Assembly: GCF_000371965.1 (NCBI RefSeq) | Contig: NZ_AQUO01000002.1 | Coordinates: 760,001-824,000, forward strand | Origin: Paracoccus sp. N5 | GTDB taxonomy: Bacteria; Pseudomonadota; Alphaproteobacteria; Rhodobacterales; Rhodobacteraceae | Length of the DNA: 64,000 nt | Direction of reading: 5' to 3' | In this document: positions 16,053-25,210 of the stretch, piece after piece | Numbering within the stretch: position 1 is the first letter of the stretch | Layout of the letters: each line of letters begins with the position of its first letter | Made by a program: the position numbers and the translations under genes | The notes under the pieces: generated by a model | The model's database searches: none | Seen by the model: only the letters and a program-made list of their open reading frames with translations | What the model was told of the DNA's origin: nothing

Positions 16053-16828
16053 CATACAATGTTCAGGTCGGGTCTGGCGGTTACGTCGGCTGGAAGATAC
16101 TCGAACGCAGCATGGCGCGTCAGAAAGAGGTTTTCTCGCAAACTGTCTCCGAGAAATCGGTCAAGGAATATTTCACGAAAAACATCTCCAGCATCAGCAG
16201 TGCGGATGATCTTGTCGGAAACTACAAGCTTCTTACCGTAACGCTGCGTGCATTCGGCCTGGACGCTGACATAAATAACCGCTTTTTCATCAAAAAGGTT
16301 CTCGAAGCAGATCCGAACGACGAATCGAGCTTGGTCAACAGGCTGGCTGACAAGCGCTACCTGAAGATGAATCAAGAAATGAAGCTGAGCAGCTCCGCTT
16401 CATCGGGGACCGTCGACGCCGCCGCGATCATCACGAAATACGACGATCGTTCTTTCGAGAAAAACATTGGTGAGCGCTATCCGGAAATCGAGCTGGCGTT
16501 GAACGCGCAGCGAGAGCTGCCGAGCCTTGCATCTTCGGAAACCAGCGACAATGCGAAATGGTACCAGATTCTCGGCTCCAAGTCCTTGCGCCAGGTATTT
16601 GAAGTCGCCTATGGTCTTGGCAGCAGTTTCTCCGCGCTTCCCATCGACCGACAGCTTTCCGAAATCAAGTCGAAGACAGAGCAGTTCACAGGATCCGATT
16701 CAGCAGCCCAGTTCGAATCATCCACCTCTGTGGATTCGCTTGTTCGAAGGTATCTTTTGCGCAACCAGATCCAGGCATCCGCCACAGCATCGAGCCATGC
16801 AAATGCCCTCACCTTGCTAAGGGGGTGA
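16049..16828 (+). CDS. DUF1217 family flagellar-cluster protein
   Basis: A 259-residue helical protein recognisable as DUF1217 from segments such as ADDLVGNYKLLTVTLRAFGL, DINNRFFIKKVLEADP and SLVNRLADKRY. The family is confined to alphaproteobacterial flagellar clusters; its exact role is not settled. It is coupled to flbT by ATGA. Its DNA is unusually AT-rich for the window: by hand count, 16081-16200 has 58 G+C in 120 bases. No signal peptide is seen. The 195 bases that follow, up to the end of matB, show no gene. Confidence 0.8.
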   Translation: MTYNVQVGSGGYVGWKILERSMARQKEVFSQTVSEKSVKEYFTKNISSISSADDLVGNYKLLTVTLRAFGLDADINNRFFIKKVLEADPNDESSLVNRLADKRYLKMNQEMKLSSSASSGTVDAAAIITKYDDRSFEKNIGERYPEIELALNAQRELPSLASSETSDNAKWYQILGSKSLRQVFEVAYGLGSSFSALPIDRQLSEIKSKTEQFTGSDSAAQFESSTSVDSLVRRYLLRNQIQASATASSHANALTLLRG

Positions 16829-17023
16829 TCCAAGCATCGGGACGCCAAGGGATACTCGGGAACTGCAACAGATCGGTTACTGCGGAAACTGCAACGCAGT
16901 CCGGGGATTGCAAGGACAGAAAGGCAGAAGGTACGGCAGAGGAGCGCCGGAGACAGGGCAGGAATGACGCCGCCCAAAAGCAGCGTCAAAGCCGTGATGT
17001 CGGCGCATCGGCGGTATCGCCCC

Positions 17024-18529
17024 TTATTCGTAAAGATCCTTGAACCTCTCGCGCAGCAGATTCTTCTGGACCTTGCCCATGGTGTTGCGCGGCAGCTCGT
17101 CGACGACGACAACGCGCTTGGGCAGCTTGAAGCGCGCAAGCCGGCCTTCCAGCGCCGCCAACACCTCGGGCTCCGAGGGCGGCGCCGGGCCGACCAGAAC
17201 TGCGGTGACGCCCTCGCCGAATTCGCGGTGCGGCAGGCCGATCACTGCGCTTTCCGTCACCCCGGGCAGGGCATCGATCTCGGCCTCGATCTCCTTCGGA
17301 TAGACGTTGTAGCCGCCGGTGATGATCAGATCCTTGCCGCGCCCGACGATGTGGACATAGCCGCGCTGGTCGATCTTGCCCAGGTCGCCGGTGATGAAGA
17401 AGCCGTTCGCGCGCAACTCGGCCGCGGTCTTTTCCGGCATCTGCCAGTAGCCTGAAAACACGTTCGGGCCGCGCACCTCGATCATGCCGATCTCGTCTCG
17501 TGGCAATTCGGCGCCGGTCTCGGGATCGGTGACGATGATCTCGATTCCCGGCAGTGGCAATCCGACGGTGCCGGCGATGCGCTCGCCCTCATAGGGGTTC
17601 GAGGCATTCATGTTGGTTTCCGTCATGCCGTAGCGTTCCAGGATCGCGTGGCCGGTCCGGGCCTGCCATTCGCGATGCGTCTCGGCCAGAAGCGGCGCCG
17701 AGCCCGAGATGAACAGCCGCATCCCCTTGGCAGTCTCGGCCGTCAGCCGGTCGTCCTGCAACAGCCGCACGTAAAAGGTCGGCACGCCCATCAGCACGGT
17801 GGCGCGGGTCATTGCCTCGAAGATGCGGTCCACGTCGAAGCGGGGCAGGAAGATCATCGAGGCGCCCGAGAACAGCGTCACATTGGTCGCGACGAACAGC
17901 CCATGCGTGTGAAAGATCGGCAGCGCGTGGATCAGCACGTCCTCGGCCGAATAATGCCAGGCCTCGCGCAGCGCCAGGGTATTCGAGACCAGGTTGCCAT
18001 GCGTCAGCATCGCGCCCTTCGACCGCCCGGTCGTCCCCGAGGTATAGAGCAGCGCCGCAAGGTCGTCCGCCTTGCGCGGCACGGTGGCGAATTCCGACAC
18101 GGCGGCATCCGCCGCATCGGCGAGCGAGCCCCGCCCGTCGCTGTCCAGCGTCATCAACCGGGCGCCCGCCGCTTCGGCGATGGGGGCCAGCGCATCGGCG
18201 CGCGCCGGATCGCAGACGAAGACGCGCGGACGCGCATCGCCGACGAAATAGTCGATCTCGGCCGGGGTGTAGCCGGTGTTCAGCGGCAGGAACACACCAC
18301 CTGCGCGCACGGTGGCAAGGTAGAGCACGATCGCCTCGACCGATTTTTCCACCTGCGCGGCAACGCGGTCGCCGGGCTCCACGCCCAGCGACACCAGCGC
18401 ATTGGCCATCCGCCCGGTGCAGGCGACCAGATCGGCGTAGCGGATGCGCTCGCCGGCCGGGGTTTCGATCGCGGTGGCCTCGGGGTCGGCGATGCCGCGC
18501 TCCAGGATGTCGAAAAGGTTCTCGCTCAT
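17024..18529 (-). CDS. matB: MatB, malonyl-CoA synthetase
   Basis: A 501-residue acyl-activating enzyme of the ANL superfamily that makes malonyl-CoA from malonate, CoA and ATP in the cytoplasm. The AMP-binding signature LLYTSGTTGRSKGAM lies near residues 160-174, the ERYGMTE motif in the middle and the hinge GRGKDLIITGGYNVYP in the C-terminal third. The catalytic lysine is in PRNTMGKVQK, near residue 486. The length equals that of Rhizobium/Rhodopseudomonas MatB. It is last in the matC-matA-matB operon, 12 bases after matA. Other acyl-CoA synthetases are possible by family, but the neighbours make malonate the clear substrate. Confidence 0.92.
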   Translation of the reverse strand: MSENLFDILERGIADPEATAIETPAGERIRYADLVACTGRMANALVSLGVEPGDRVAAQVEKSVEAIVLYLATVRAGGVFLPLNTGYTPAEIDYFVGDARPRVFVCDPARADALAPIAEAAGARLMTLDSDGRGSLADAADAAVSEFATVPRKADDLAALLYTSGTTGRSKGAMLTHGNLVSNTLALREAWHYSAEDVLIHALPIFHTHGLFVATNVTLFSGASMIFLPRFDVDRIFEAMTRATVLMGVPTFYVRLLQDDRLTAETAKGMRLFISGSAPLLAETHREWQARTGHAILERYGMTETNMNASNPYEGERIAGTVGLPLPGIEIIVTDPETGAELPRDEIGMIEVRGPNVFSGYWQMPEKTAAELRANGFFITGDLGKIDQRGYVHIVGRGKDLIITGGYNVYPKEIEAEIDALPGVTESAVIGLPHREFGEGVTAVLVGPAPPSEPEVLAALEGRLARFKLPKRVVVVDELPRNTMGKVQKNLLRERFKDLYE

Positions 18530-18541
18530 GCGCCGGTCCTT

Positions 18542-19900
18542 TCAGGCGTTCGGTTGGGCAAGGGCGCGGCCGACCGCGGCCGAGGCGGCGACATCGCCGC
18601 GCTCGGCATAGCCCTCGTGATTGGCCTCGATGCGCTCGAGGTCATAGAGATAGTTAACCATCAGCCCGTGCGATTGCCGCAGCCCATTCTGCGAGACATC
18701 GCCCAGGTGGTTCAGCCGCTCCAGCCGGGCGCCATTGCCGAGGTGGAAGCGGGCGACCGGGTCGATCACCCGGCCGCGGCCATCGCGGGCGGCCAAGAAA
18801 TAGCTGGCAGCGGCGGCCAGCAGCGGCGCGCGCAGCGCCTCGGCCAGCGCCGGGTCCAGGTGCCAGTCGGGCCGGTCCAGCGCCGCGAAAGCCAGCCGCT
18901 GGTCGGCGTCGATCAGCTCGGAGTTCGCGTCGGCGCGCTGTTCCGCCAGCCAGCCGGCAAAGCCCGGCACCGGCGACAGGGTGACGAAGGTCCGGATGCC
19001 GGGCAGTTCGGCCTTCAGCTCCTCGACCACCTGCTTAATCAGGAAATTGCCGAAGCTGACCCCAGCGAGCCCGCGCTGGGTGTTCGAGATCGAATAGAAC
19101 ACCGCCGTATCCGCGCGCTCTGCGGCGATGGGCTTGCGATCTAGGTCCAGCAGCCCCGCGACATGGCCGGGGATCTCGCGCGTCAGCGCCACCTCGACGA
19201 AGATCAGCGGCTCATCGACCAGCTGCGGGTGAAAGAAGCCATAGCAGCGCCGGTCGGTCGGCTGCAGGCGGTTGCGCAGGTCGTCCCAGTTCTGGATCGC
19301 ATGCACCGCCTCGTAGCGAATGATCTTTTCCAGGATGCTCGCCGGCGTGTCCCAGTCGATGTGGCGCAGGCCCAGGAAGCCGCGGTTGAACCAGCTGGCG
19401 AAGAGATGCGCGAAATCCGCATCGACTCGGCGCAGGGCGGGCGTGTCCTTGAGATGGCGCAGCAATTCCTCGCGCATCCGCACCAATGCCGCCGTGCCGC
19501 CGGGGGCGAGGTTCAGCCGCCGCAGCAGCTCCTGCCGCCGGGGCTCGCTGGCGATGTGCAGCACCTCGACGGCAGCCGGGTCGCGTTGCAGGGTGTCGAG
19601 CGCCCGGGCCACGGCCTCGGCATCGGGGCCGAAGCGCTCGGCCAGGGTGACCAGGAAGGCCAGCCGCTCGGCCGGATCGGCGCGCTGGAAGGCGTCGAGC
19701 AGCCCCTGCGCCAGCGCCACGCCCGAAGCCTCGCCGCGCCGCGACAACAGCGCCTCGGCCAGTTCGGAAAGCTCGGGCGCTTCCGGCACCGCCCCGCCGT
19801 CCCGCCGGCCCAGCAGCCGCCGGGTGCGGTCGGTCAGCGACTCGAACAGCTCGGAAAGGAAGGCCGGGCGTGGTGGGGCGCGGCGGGTCGAGGGTGTCAT
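18542..19900 (-). CDS. matA: MatA, malonyl-CoA decarboxylase
   Basis: A 452-residue decarboxylase converting malonyl-CoA to acetyl-CoA and CO2. An N-terminal helical domain is followed by the GNAT-like catalytic domain. Family landmarks are HPQLVDEPLIFVEVALT, FYSISNTQRGLAGVSFGNF (which includes the catalytic Ser) and DPVARFHLGNGA (which includes the catalytic His, about residue 387). The ATG at 19900 has GGAGG upstream. It is 33 bases downstream of matC and upstream of matB. Together MatC, MatB and MatA import malonate, activate it and decarboxylate it to acetyl-CoA. Confidence 0.93.
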   Translation of the reverse strand: MTPSTRRAPPRPAFLSELFESLTDRTRRLLGRRDGGAVPEAPELSELAEALLSRRGEASGVALAQGLLDAFQRADPAERLAFLVTLAERFGPDAEAVARALDTLQRDPAAVEVLHIASEPRRQELLRRLNLAPGGTAALVRMREELLRHLKDTPALRRVDADFAHLFASWFNRGFLGLRHIDWDTPASILEKIIRYEAVHAIQNWDDLRNRLQPTDRRCYGFFHPQLVDEPLIFVEVALTREIPGHVAGLLDLDRKPIAAERADTAVFYSISNTQRGLAGVSFGNFLIKQVVEELKAELPGIRTFVTLSPVPGFAGWLAEQRADANSELIDADQRLAFAALDRPDWHLDPALAEALRAPLLAAAASYFLAARDGRGRVIDPVARFHLGNGARLERLNHLGDVSQNGLRQSHGLMVNYLYDLERIEANHEGYAERGDVAASAAVGRALAQPNA

Positions 19901-19933
19901 GTCACGGGCCTCCGTTCGACAGGGCCGCCGGGC

Positions 19934-21313
19934 TCAGCCCGGCAGCAGGACAAAGATCATCCAAAGCACCACCGGCGCAAGCACGGTGACAAGCGCGCCA
20001 TAGCCCAGCAGCTGGCGGAAGAACCCCTGCCGGTCGACGCCGCGCGCATTGGCCAGCACCAGCGCGCCATTGGTCGAGAACGGGCTGACGTCGACGATGG
20101 TCGAAGCGACCGCCATGCCGGCGATGAAGCCGATGGCGCCGACGCCGGTCCCTGCCTGCAGGAACGGCACGGCCAGCGGGATCAGCGAGCCGAGCACCGC
20201 CGTGGATGAGGCGAAGGCCGAGACCACCGCGCCGATGAAGAACAGCATCAGGGCCGCCAGCATGGGCGAGGCCATGCCCGCCACGCTTTCGCCGACATAA
20301 TCGATGGTGCCCATGTGTTCCAGCACCGCGACATAGGTCGAAACCCCGGTGATCAGCATGATTTCCGGCCAGGCGACCTGGGCCATGGCGCGTTTCTGCA
20401 TCGTCGGTGCCCAAAGCGCCAGCGCCAGGCCGATGGTCAGCGCGACGAAGCCGATGTCGAGGTTGAAGGCCAGGACCAGCACCGCCAGCGCCACCAGCCC
20501 GGCCAGCGTGGCGATCTGATAGGGGGTGCCGTCGGGCTGGTCGGCCTCCTCGGCTTCGGCGACCAGCCGGTTCGACGTGCCGCCGCCTTCCTCGCCGATG
20601 CGCCGGCTCAGCGCCTCGGCCTCGCTATCGCCAAAGATCTGCGGACCGGTGGCGGGGCGGGCGATCTCGACATGCGGCACGGTGACCGGCTCGACGCTGT
20701 CGCGCGCCGCCATCAGCTTGCGCCCGCCCAAGACCGCGAAAAGGATCAGCGCCACCGCCGCATTGACCAGGAAGCTGGCGGCAAAGGTGGTCATCTCGCT
20801 GAGCGGCAGGCCGGCCTTCTGCACCACGCCATTGGTGATGCCGCCATAGATGCTGATCGGCGAAAAGCCCCCGGCCTGGGCGCCATGCACCACCATCAGG
20901 CCCATCAGCAGCGGCGAGATCTGGTAGCGAAAGGCGAAACCCAGCGCGATGGGCGCGACGATGGCGACGGCGCCGGGGCTGACCGCACCCACCGCCGTCA
21001 GCACGGCCGAGATGCCGAACATGATCCACGGAATCGCCGCGATGCGCCCCTTGACCGCGCGCACCGCCATGCGCACCAGCCAGTCGATGGTGCCGTTGTT
21101 CTGCGCCAGCGCGAACAGCCAGGTGATGCCCACCAGCGTCAGGAACAGCCCGCCCGGAAAGCCGGCGATGATGTCCTTGGTGGTCTGGCCGGCCATCAGC
21201 GTGCCGACCAGGAAGGCGCCGACAAAGGCCAGCACGCCCATGTTGATCGGCCAGATCGTCGCGACGACGAACATGGCGACCAGGGCATAGATCGAAATCA
21301 GATAGGGGGTCAT
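19934..21313 (-). CDS. matC: MatC, malonate/dicarboxylate carrier
   Basis: A 459-residue polytopic inner-membrane protein. The N-terminal half contains TIWPINMGVLAFVGAFLVG, GTIDWLVRMAVR and GAQAGGFSPISIYGGITN; the C-terminal half has STAVLGSLIPLAVPF and DVSPFSTNGALVLANA. These features closely match rhizobial MatC, with the MatC N-terminal domain. A polar, Glu-rich cytoplasmic loop separates the halves. The ATG at 21313 has AGGAGGAGG upstream; a longer frame upstream runs into the operator region and is not used. It is first gene of the malonate operon and diverges from matR. Confidence 0.9.
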   Translation of the reverse strand: MTPYLISIYALVAMFVVATIWPINMGVLAFVGAFLVGTLMAGQTTKDIIAGFPGGLFLTLVGITWLFALAQNNGTIDWLVRMAVRAVKGRIAAIPWIMFGISAVLTAVGAVSPGAVAIVAPIALGFAFRYQISPLLMGLMVVHGAQAGGFSPISIYGGITNGVVQKAGLPLSEMTTFAASFLVNAAVALILFAVLGGRKLMAARDSVEPVTVPHVEIARPATGPQIFGDSEAEALSRRIGEEGGGTSNRLVAEAEEADQPDGTPYQIATLAGLVALAVLVLAFNLDIGFVALTIGLALALWAPTMQKRAMAQVAWPEIMLITGVSTYVAVLEHMGTIDYVGESVAGMASPMLAALMLFFIGAVVSAFASSTAVLGSLIPLAVPFLQAGTGVGAIGFIAGMAVASTIVDVSPFSTNGALVLANARGVDRQGFFRQLLGYGALVTVLAPVVLWMIFVLLPG

Positions 21314-21375
21314 GCGCGGCTCCTCCTCCTTGCATCCTTGGGCGAGCCCTCCCAAGCCCGCGAATCCCTTCCCGG

Positions 21376-21411
21376 TGTTATACATCCGGCCTTGGGTTGT
21401 TGTATATAACA
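21376..21411. promoter_or_regulatory. Candidate MatR operator(s) between matC and matR
   Basis: Two similar AT-rich words face each other in the divergent promoter region. TGTTATACA lies at 21376-21384, and the near-palindrome TGTTGTATATAACA at 21398-21411 has a reverse complement that also begins TGTTATA. GntR/FCD regulators bind short TGTATAC-like palindromes, and the rhizobial MatR site as I recall it has a TTGTATAC core. Assignment to MatR is inference from location and resemblance. Confidence 0.45.
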
Positions 21412-21467
21412 GACTTGGCCATGGATAAATCTTTGCCGGCTCCCTATTCTTGCACAAAGGGGGGACC

Positions 21468-22121
21468 ATGGCCGCGATTCCGAACACGCTCCGCATCCGC
21501 AACGCGCTGGAGAATGCCATCGTCGAAGGCGTCTATCTGCCCGGCGCGCGGCTCGATCCCGAGGCGCTGGAGCGCGAATTCGAGGTCTCGCGCACCCCGA
21601 TCCGCGAGGCGCTGCACCAGCTTCAGGCCTCGGGCCTGGTGCGGGTCGTGCCCAAGCGCGGCACCTTCGTCACCGAATGGACGCCGAGCGAGCTGGCCGA
21701 GCGCTTCGAGGTCATGGCCGAGGTCGAGGCGAGCTGCGGCCGCCTGGCCGCCCGCCGCATCACCGAGGCCGAGCTGGCCGCGCTGGAGCAGGTCCACCGG
21801 GACTGCCGCCGCCATGCCGAGGCCGGCGAGGTCGAGGCCTATTACGCCCGCAATTCGGATTTCCACCATTGCATCTATCGCGCGACCCACAACGCCTTTC
21901 TCGAGCGCGAGGCGTCGCGGCTGCATGCCATGCTGCAACCCTACCGGCGCATGCAGCTGAAGGTCAGGAACCGCATGGCGCGTTCGTTCGCCGAACATGA
22001 CGCGGTGGTCGCGCATATCCGCGCCGGCGACGCCCAAGCCGCCGCCACCGCCCTGCGCGACCATGTCATCGTCCAGGGCGACCGTTTCCACGACCTGATC
22101 GCCGCGATGCGCAAGGGCTAG
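21468..22121 (+). CDS. matR: MatR-type GntR-family regulator (FadR/FCD subfamily)
   Basis: A 217-residue cytoplasmic transcription factor. The N-terminal winged helix (about residues 5-70) includes LEREFEVSRTPIREALHQLQ, the GntR recognition segment, followed by the wing PKRGTFVTEW. The C-terminal FCD ligand-binding domain holds conserved Asp/His residues (NSDFHHCIYRATHN and HDAVVAHIRAGD) that usually bind a metal and carboxylate ligand. The ATG at 21468 follows AAAGGGGGG; an in-frame TTG at 21450 is less likely. Its divergence from matC supports a role as the malonate-responsive regulator. Confidence 0.85.
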   Translation: MAAIPNTLRIRNALENAIVEGVYLPGARLDPEALEREFEVSRTPIREALHQLQASGLVRVVPKRGTFVTEWTPSELAERFEVMAEVEASCGRLAARRITEAELAALEQVHRDCRRHAEAGEVEAYYARNSDFHHCIYRATHNAFLEREASRLHAMLQPYRRMQLKVRNRMARSFAEHDAVVAHIRAGDAQAAATALRDHVIVQGDRFHDLIAAMRKG

Positions 22122-22258
22122 GGGTGGAGCCTCAATAGGGTGTCCCCTGTTCGGCTGAGGCGACTGATTGGTGTTTTTGAGTTTAAGCTGCGGTGCGGCC
22201 TGTGCCAATTGTAGCGTTGGAGCCAGATCGGAGACCGGCCGATGCAATAGGCTCGCCA
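22118..22258 (-). pseudogene. C-terminal remnant of an IS481-family transposase
   Basis: Reading leftward, about 46 residues survive from WRAYCIGRSPIWLQ through RYNWHRPHRSLNSKTPISRL to a proper stop at 22118. This is the distinctive C-terminal end of IS481 transposases. Upstream of residue W the frame loses all resemblance and no catalytic core remains, so the element is inactive. It touches the matR stop. Confidence 0.7.
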
Positions 22259-22666
22259 GGACTGCGGGGCTCGATGTGGGCTCCGTCGCCGGGCCGGACC
22301 TGCGGTGAATGAAGTTGAGGCATCAGCAGCACCGACCGCGCATTCCGGTGAGCAGGCTTCCGGTCGAGACGACCATCGCGCAGGGCCGAAGAAGCGCGCA
22401 AGGCTCATGCGCTCGATCGGCTTCTGCAGCATGGCCTCGGCTTGCTCGCCGAACTGTCCGCACATCACCGACCGCATCGGTCGTGACGGCCCGGCCGGAG
22501 CACTCGCGTCGCCCCATGCCGCGCCTCTTCGCAGATGTCCGTCTGCTTGCGTTCGCCGTCCTGCATGACGGTCACATGACAGGCTGCGGGGGGGCTCCGC
22601 GGATCCGGCATATTTCGGTCGCCACTGGCTCCTCCTCGTGGGTTCGGCGCGTCGTGGTGCGCAAAC
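22259..22666. other. Gene-free decayed segment between the IS481 remnant and the cyd genes
   Basis: About 400 bases in which none of the six frames gives a protein that I recognise. It probably represents remains of mobile or lost DNA, given the transposase tail on its left. No hairpin, repeat array or promoter could be assigned with confidence. Confidence 0.4.
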
Positions 22667-22783
22667 TCACGGTGCGAGCACCCAGCGGATGGCCATGGCC
22701 ACAAGGCCGAGGGCCAGGACGCTGGCGGTCCAGATCGCGGCCATCCAGGCCAGCCGCTTCCACAGCGGGGCCTCGCCCGCCAT
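22667..22783 (-). CDS. DUF2474 mini-protein of the cytochrome bd operon
   Basis: A 38-residue protein: a short polar N-terminus with LWKRLAWM, then one membrane helix (IWTASVLALGLVAMAIRWVL). Its start overlaps the cydB stop (TGATG at 22781-22785), so it is translationally coupled. DUF2474 proteins occur at this place in cioAB/cydAB operons and resemble the small CydX-type subunits that stabilise bd oxidases. Function here is inferred from position and topology. Confidence 0.78.
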   Translation of the reverse strand: MAGEAPLWKRLAWMAAIWTASVLALGLVAMAIRWVLAP

Positions 22784-23787
22784 CAATGGTAGCCGTGCGT
22801 TCCGACCTTGCCGCGGAACACCCAATAGGCCCAGCCGGTGTAGGCCAGGATGATCGGGATGATGAACACGGCGCCGGCCAGCATGAAGGACTGGCTGCGC
22901 GGCGGCGCGGCGGCGGCCCAGATCGTCACCGAGCGCGGCACCGCATAGGGAAAGATGCTGATGCCCAGCCCGACGAAGCACAGCAGGAACAGGGCAAGGA
23001 GCATCAGGAAGGGCAGCCGCTCGGCCCCGGCAGCCAGGCTGCGCAGCAGCACGAAGGCGCAGATCGCCACCAGCAGCGGCACCTGCGCCGTCAGCAGCAC
23101 GCCCGGGAAGTCGAACCAGCGCCGCCAGTAGTCGTAATTCAGGAAGGGCGTCGCGGCGCTGACCGCGATCAGCATGGCGATCATGGCCGGGACAAGCAGA
23201 TGCACCATGCGCCGGGCATGGCTCTGGGCGCCGCCCTCGGTCTTCCAGTTGAGCCAGGCCGCGCCAAGCGCCGCATAGCCCGTCAGCAGCGCCACCCCGG
23301 TCAGCAGGCTGAACGGGCTGAGCCAGTCCAGCCAGCCCCCGGCATAGGCGCCTTCCCGGACCCGGATGCCCTGCAGGATGGCGCCGAGCGCGATGCCCTG
23401 CGACAGCGCCGCCACCACCGAGCCGACGTTGAAGGCCAGGTCCCAGAAGGCGCGGTGGCGGGGATCGCGCCAGCGGAACTCGAAGGCGACGCCGCGAAAG
23501 ATCAGGCCCAGCAGCATGGCGATCATCAGCGGATAGGTGGCGGGCAGGATGATGGCATAGGCCAGCGGAAAGGCCGCCATCAGCCCGCCGCCGCCCAGCA
23601 CCAGCCAGGTCTCGTTGCCGTCCCAGACCGGCGCGATGGAATTCATCGCCTGGTCGCGCTCCGGGCCGACCTTCAGCGTCGGGAACAGGATGCCGATGCC
23701 CAGGTCGAACCCGTCCATGACCACATAGGCGAAGACGGCAAAGCCGATGATCAGCGCCCAGACGACGGTCAGGTCGATGCTTTCCAT
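22783..23787 (-). CDS. cydB: Cytochrome bd quinol oxidase subunit II (CydB/CioB)
   Basis: A 334-residue membrane protein, about nine hydrophobic segments, with the subunit II landmarks YVVMDGFDLGIGIL near the N-terminus, WDGNETWLVLGGGGLMAAFPLAY and FEFRWRDP. It pairs with subunit I to reduce oxygen at the expense of quinol without proton pumping. It begins one base after the cydA stop region and is followed by the coupled DUF2474 gene. Length and motifs favour the cyanide-insensitive (Cio) branch. Confidence 0.92.
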   Translation of the reverse strand: MESIDLTVVWALIIGFAVFAYVVMDGFDLGIGILFPTLKVGPERDQAMNSIAPVWDGNETWLVLGGGGLMAAFPLAYAIILPATYPLMIAMLLGLIFRGVAFEFRWRDPRHRAFWDLAFNVGSVVAALSQGIALGAILQGIRVREGAYAGGWLDWLSPFSLLTGVALLTGYAALGAAWLNWKTEGGAQSHARRMVHLLVPAMIAMLIAVSAATPFLNYDYWRRWFDFPGVLLTAQVPLLVAICAFVLLRSLAAGAERLPFLMLLALFLLCFVGLGISIFPYAVPRSVTIWAAAAPPRSQSFMLAGAVFIIPIILAYTGWAYWVFRGKVGTHGYH

Positions 23788-23788
23788 G

Positions 23789-25192
23789 TCAACGCTCCTT
23801 GCTGGCGGTGGCGGGCGCGGGCGTGATCCCGGCGGCGCGCTGCGGCTGGGGCGGTGGCTCGGCCTCGTCCGGCTGCGGCGGCTTGGCCATCAGGCGCAGC
23901 AGGTAATAGATCCCCGCCCCGAAGGCGAAGAAATAGACCACGACGAAGGCGATCAGCGAGGTCGCGACGGCGGGCGCGGCCAGCGGCGAATGCGACTCGG
24001 CTGTGCGCAGCAGGCCATAGACGGTGAAGGGCTGGCGGCCGACCTCGGTGGTGACCCAGCCCGCGATCACCGCGACGAAGCCCGCAGGCCCCATGACCAG
24101 CGCCGCCCGGTGCAGCCAGCGCCAGTCGAAAAGCCCGCCGCGCCAGCGCGCGAACAGGCTCCAGAGCCCCAGTCCCAGCATGGCGAAGCCCAGGCCGACC
24201 ATGATGCGGAAGGACCAGAAGACGATGGCCACGGGCGGCCAGTCCTCGCGCGGGAAATCGCTCAGCCCCGGCAGGGCGGCGTCCGGATCGTGCTTCAGGA
24301 TCAGCGAGCCGAGCTTCGGCACCTCGATGGCGTAATCGACGCGCGCGGCCTCGCTGTCGGGCATGCCGAACAGGATCAGCGATGCGCCCTCGGGGCTGGG
24401 CTCGTAATGGCCCTCGATGGCCAGGATCTTGGCGGGCTGGTGCTCCAGCGTGTTCAGCCCATGCGCGTCGCCGACCAGGACCTGGATCGGCGCGACGATG
24501 GCCGCCATCCACATCGCCATCGAGAACATCTTGCGCGCGCCGGGATTGGCGCGGTCGCGCAGCAGGTGCCAGGCCCCGACCGCCCCCACCGCCAGCGCCG
24601 TGGTCAGATAGGCGGCGATGACCGTATGCACCAGCCGGTAAGGGAAACTTGCGGTAAAGACGATGGCCCACCAGGACGGTCCCGGCACGAATTGCCCCTG
24701 CTCGGTGACCAGATGCCCCGCCGGGGTCTGCATCCAGCTGTTCGCCGCCAGGATCCAGGTGGCCGAGATCAGCGTCCCCAGCGCGACCATGCAGGTGGCC
24801 AGGAAATGCAGCCCCTTGCCGACCTTGTTCATCCCGAACAGCATCACGCCCAGGAACCCCGCCTCGAGGAAGAACGCCGTCATCACCTCATAGGCCATCA
24901 GCGGGCCGATCACCGGCCCGGCCTTTTCCGAAAACACCGACCAGTTGGTGCCGAACTGATAGGACATCACCACGCCCGACACGACGCCCATGCCGAACGC
25001 CACCGAAAAGATCTTCAGCCAATAGCGGAACAGGTTGGCATAGACGCCCTTGCCCGTGCGCAGCCACAGCGCCTCGAGCACCATCAGATAGCTCGCCAGC
25101 CCGATCGAGAAGGCCGGGAAGACGAAGTGGAACGAGACCGTGAAGGCGAATTGCACACGGGCCAGGACGACGGCATCCAGATGTTCAAGCAT
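23789..25192 (-). CDS. cydA: Cytochrome bd quinol oxidase subunit I (CydA/CioA)
   Basis: A 467-residue membrane protein carrying the haem sites: His in SFHFVFPAFSIGL near residue 22 for b595, a second conserved His in the SFPYRLVHTVIAAYL segment for b558, and the GRQPFTVYGLLRT segment on the periplasmic side. The Q-loop between the middle helices is short, typical of CioA rather than long-loop E. coli CydA. The start at 25192 has GGAGGGG upstream. High oxygen affinity and resistance to cyanide or sulfide are family properties. No cydDC or dedicated regulator is adjacent. Confidence 0.92.
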   Translation of the reverse strand: MLEHLDAVVLARVQFAFTVSFHFVFPAFSIGLASYLMVLEALWLRTGKGVYANLFRYWLKIFSVAFGMGVVSGVVMSYQFGTNWSVFSEKAGPVIGPLMAYEVMTAFFLEAGFLGVMLFGMNKVGKGLHFLATCMVALGTLISATWILAANSWMQTPAGHLVTEQGQFVPGPSWWAIVFTASFPYRLVHTVIAAYLTTALAVGAVGAWHLLRDRANPGARKMFSMAMWMAAIVAPIQVLVGDAHGLNTLEHQPAKILAIEGHYEPSPEGASLILFGMPDSEAARVDYAIEVPKLGSLILKHDPDAALPGLSDFPREDWPPVAIVFWSFRIMVGLGFAMLGLGLWSLFARWRGGLFDWRWLHRAALVMGPAGFVAVIAGWVTTEVGRQPFTVYGLLRTAESHSPLAAPAVATSLIAFVVVYFFAFGAGIYYLLRLMAKPPQPDEAEPPPQPQRAAGITPAPATASKER

Positions 25193-25210
25193 GGCTGCCC
25201 CTCCGGGGGA

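Noticed and set aside
22305..23826. Long + strand frame across the IS481 remnant and cydB
   Set aside because: Shadow of cydB and decayed DNA; no protein similarity on this strand.
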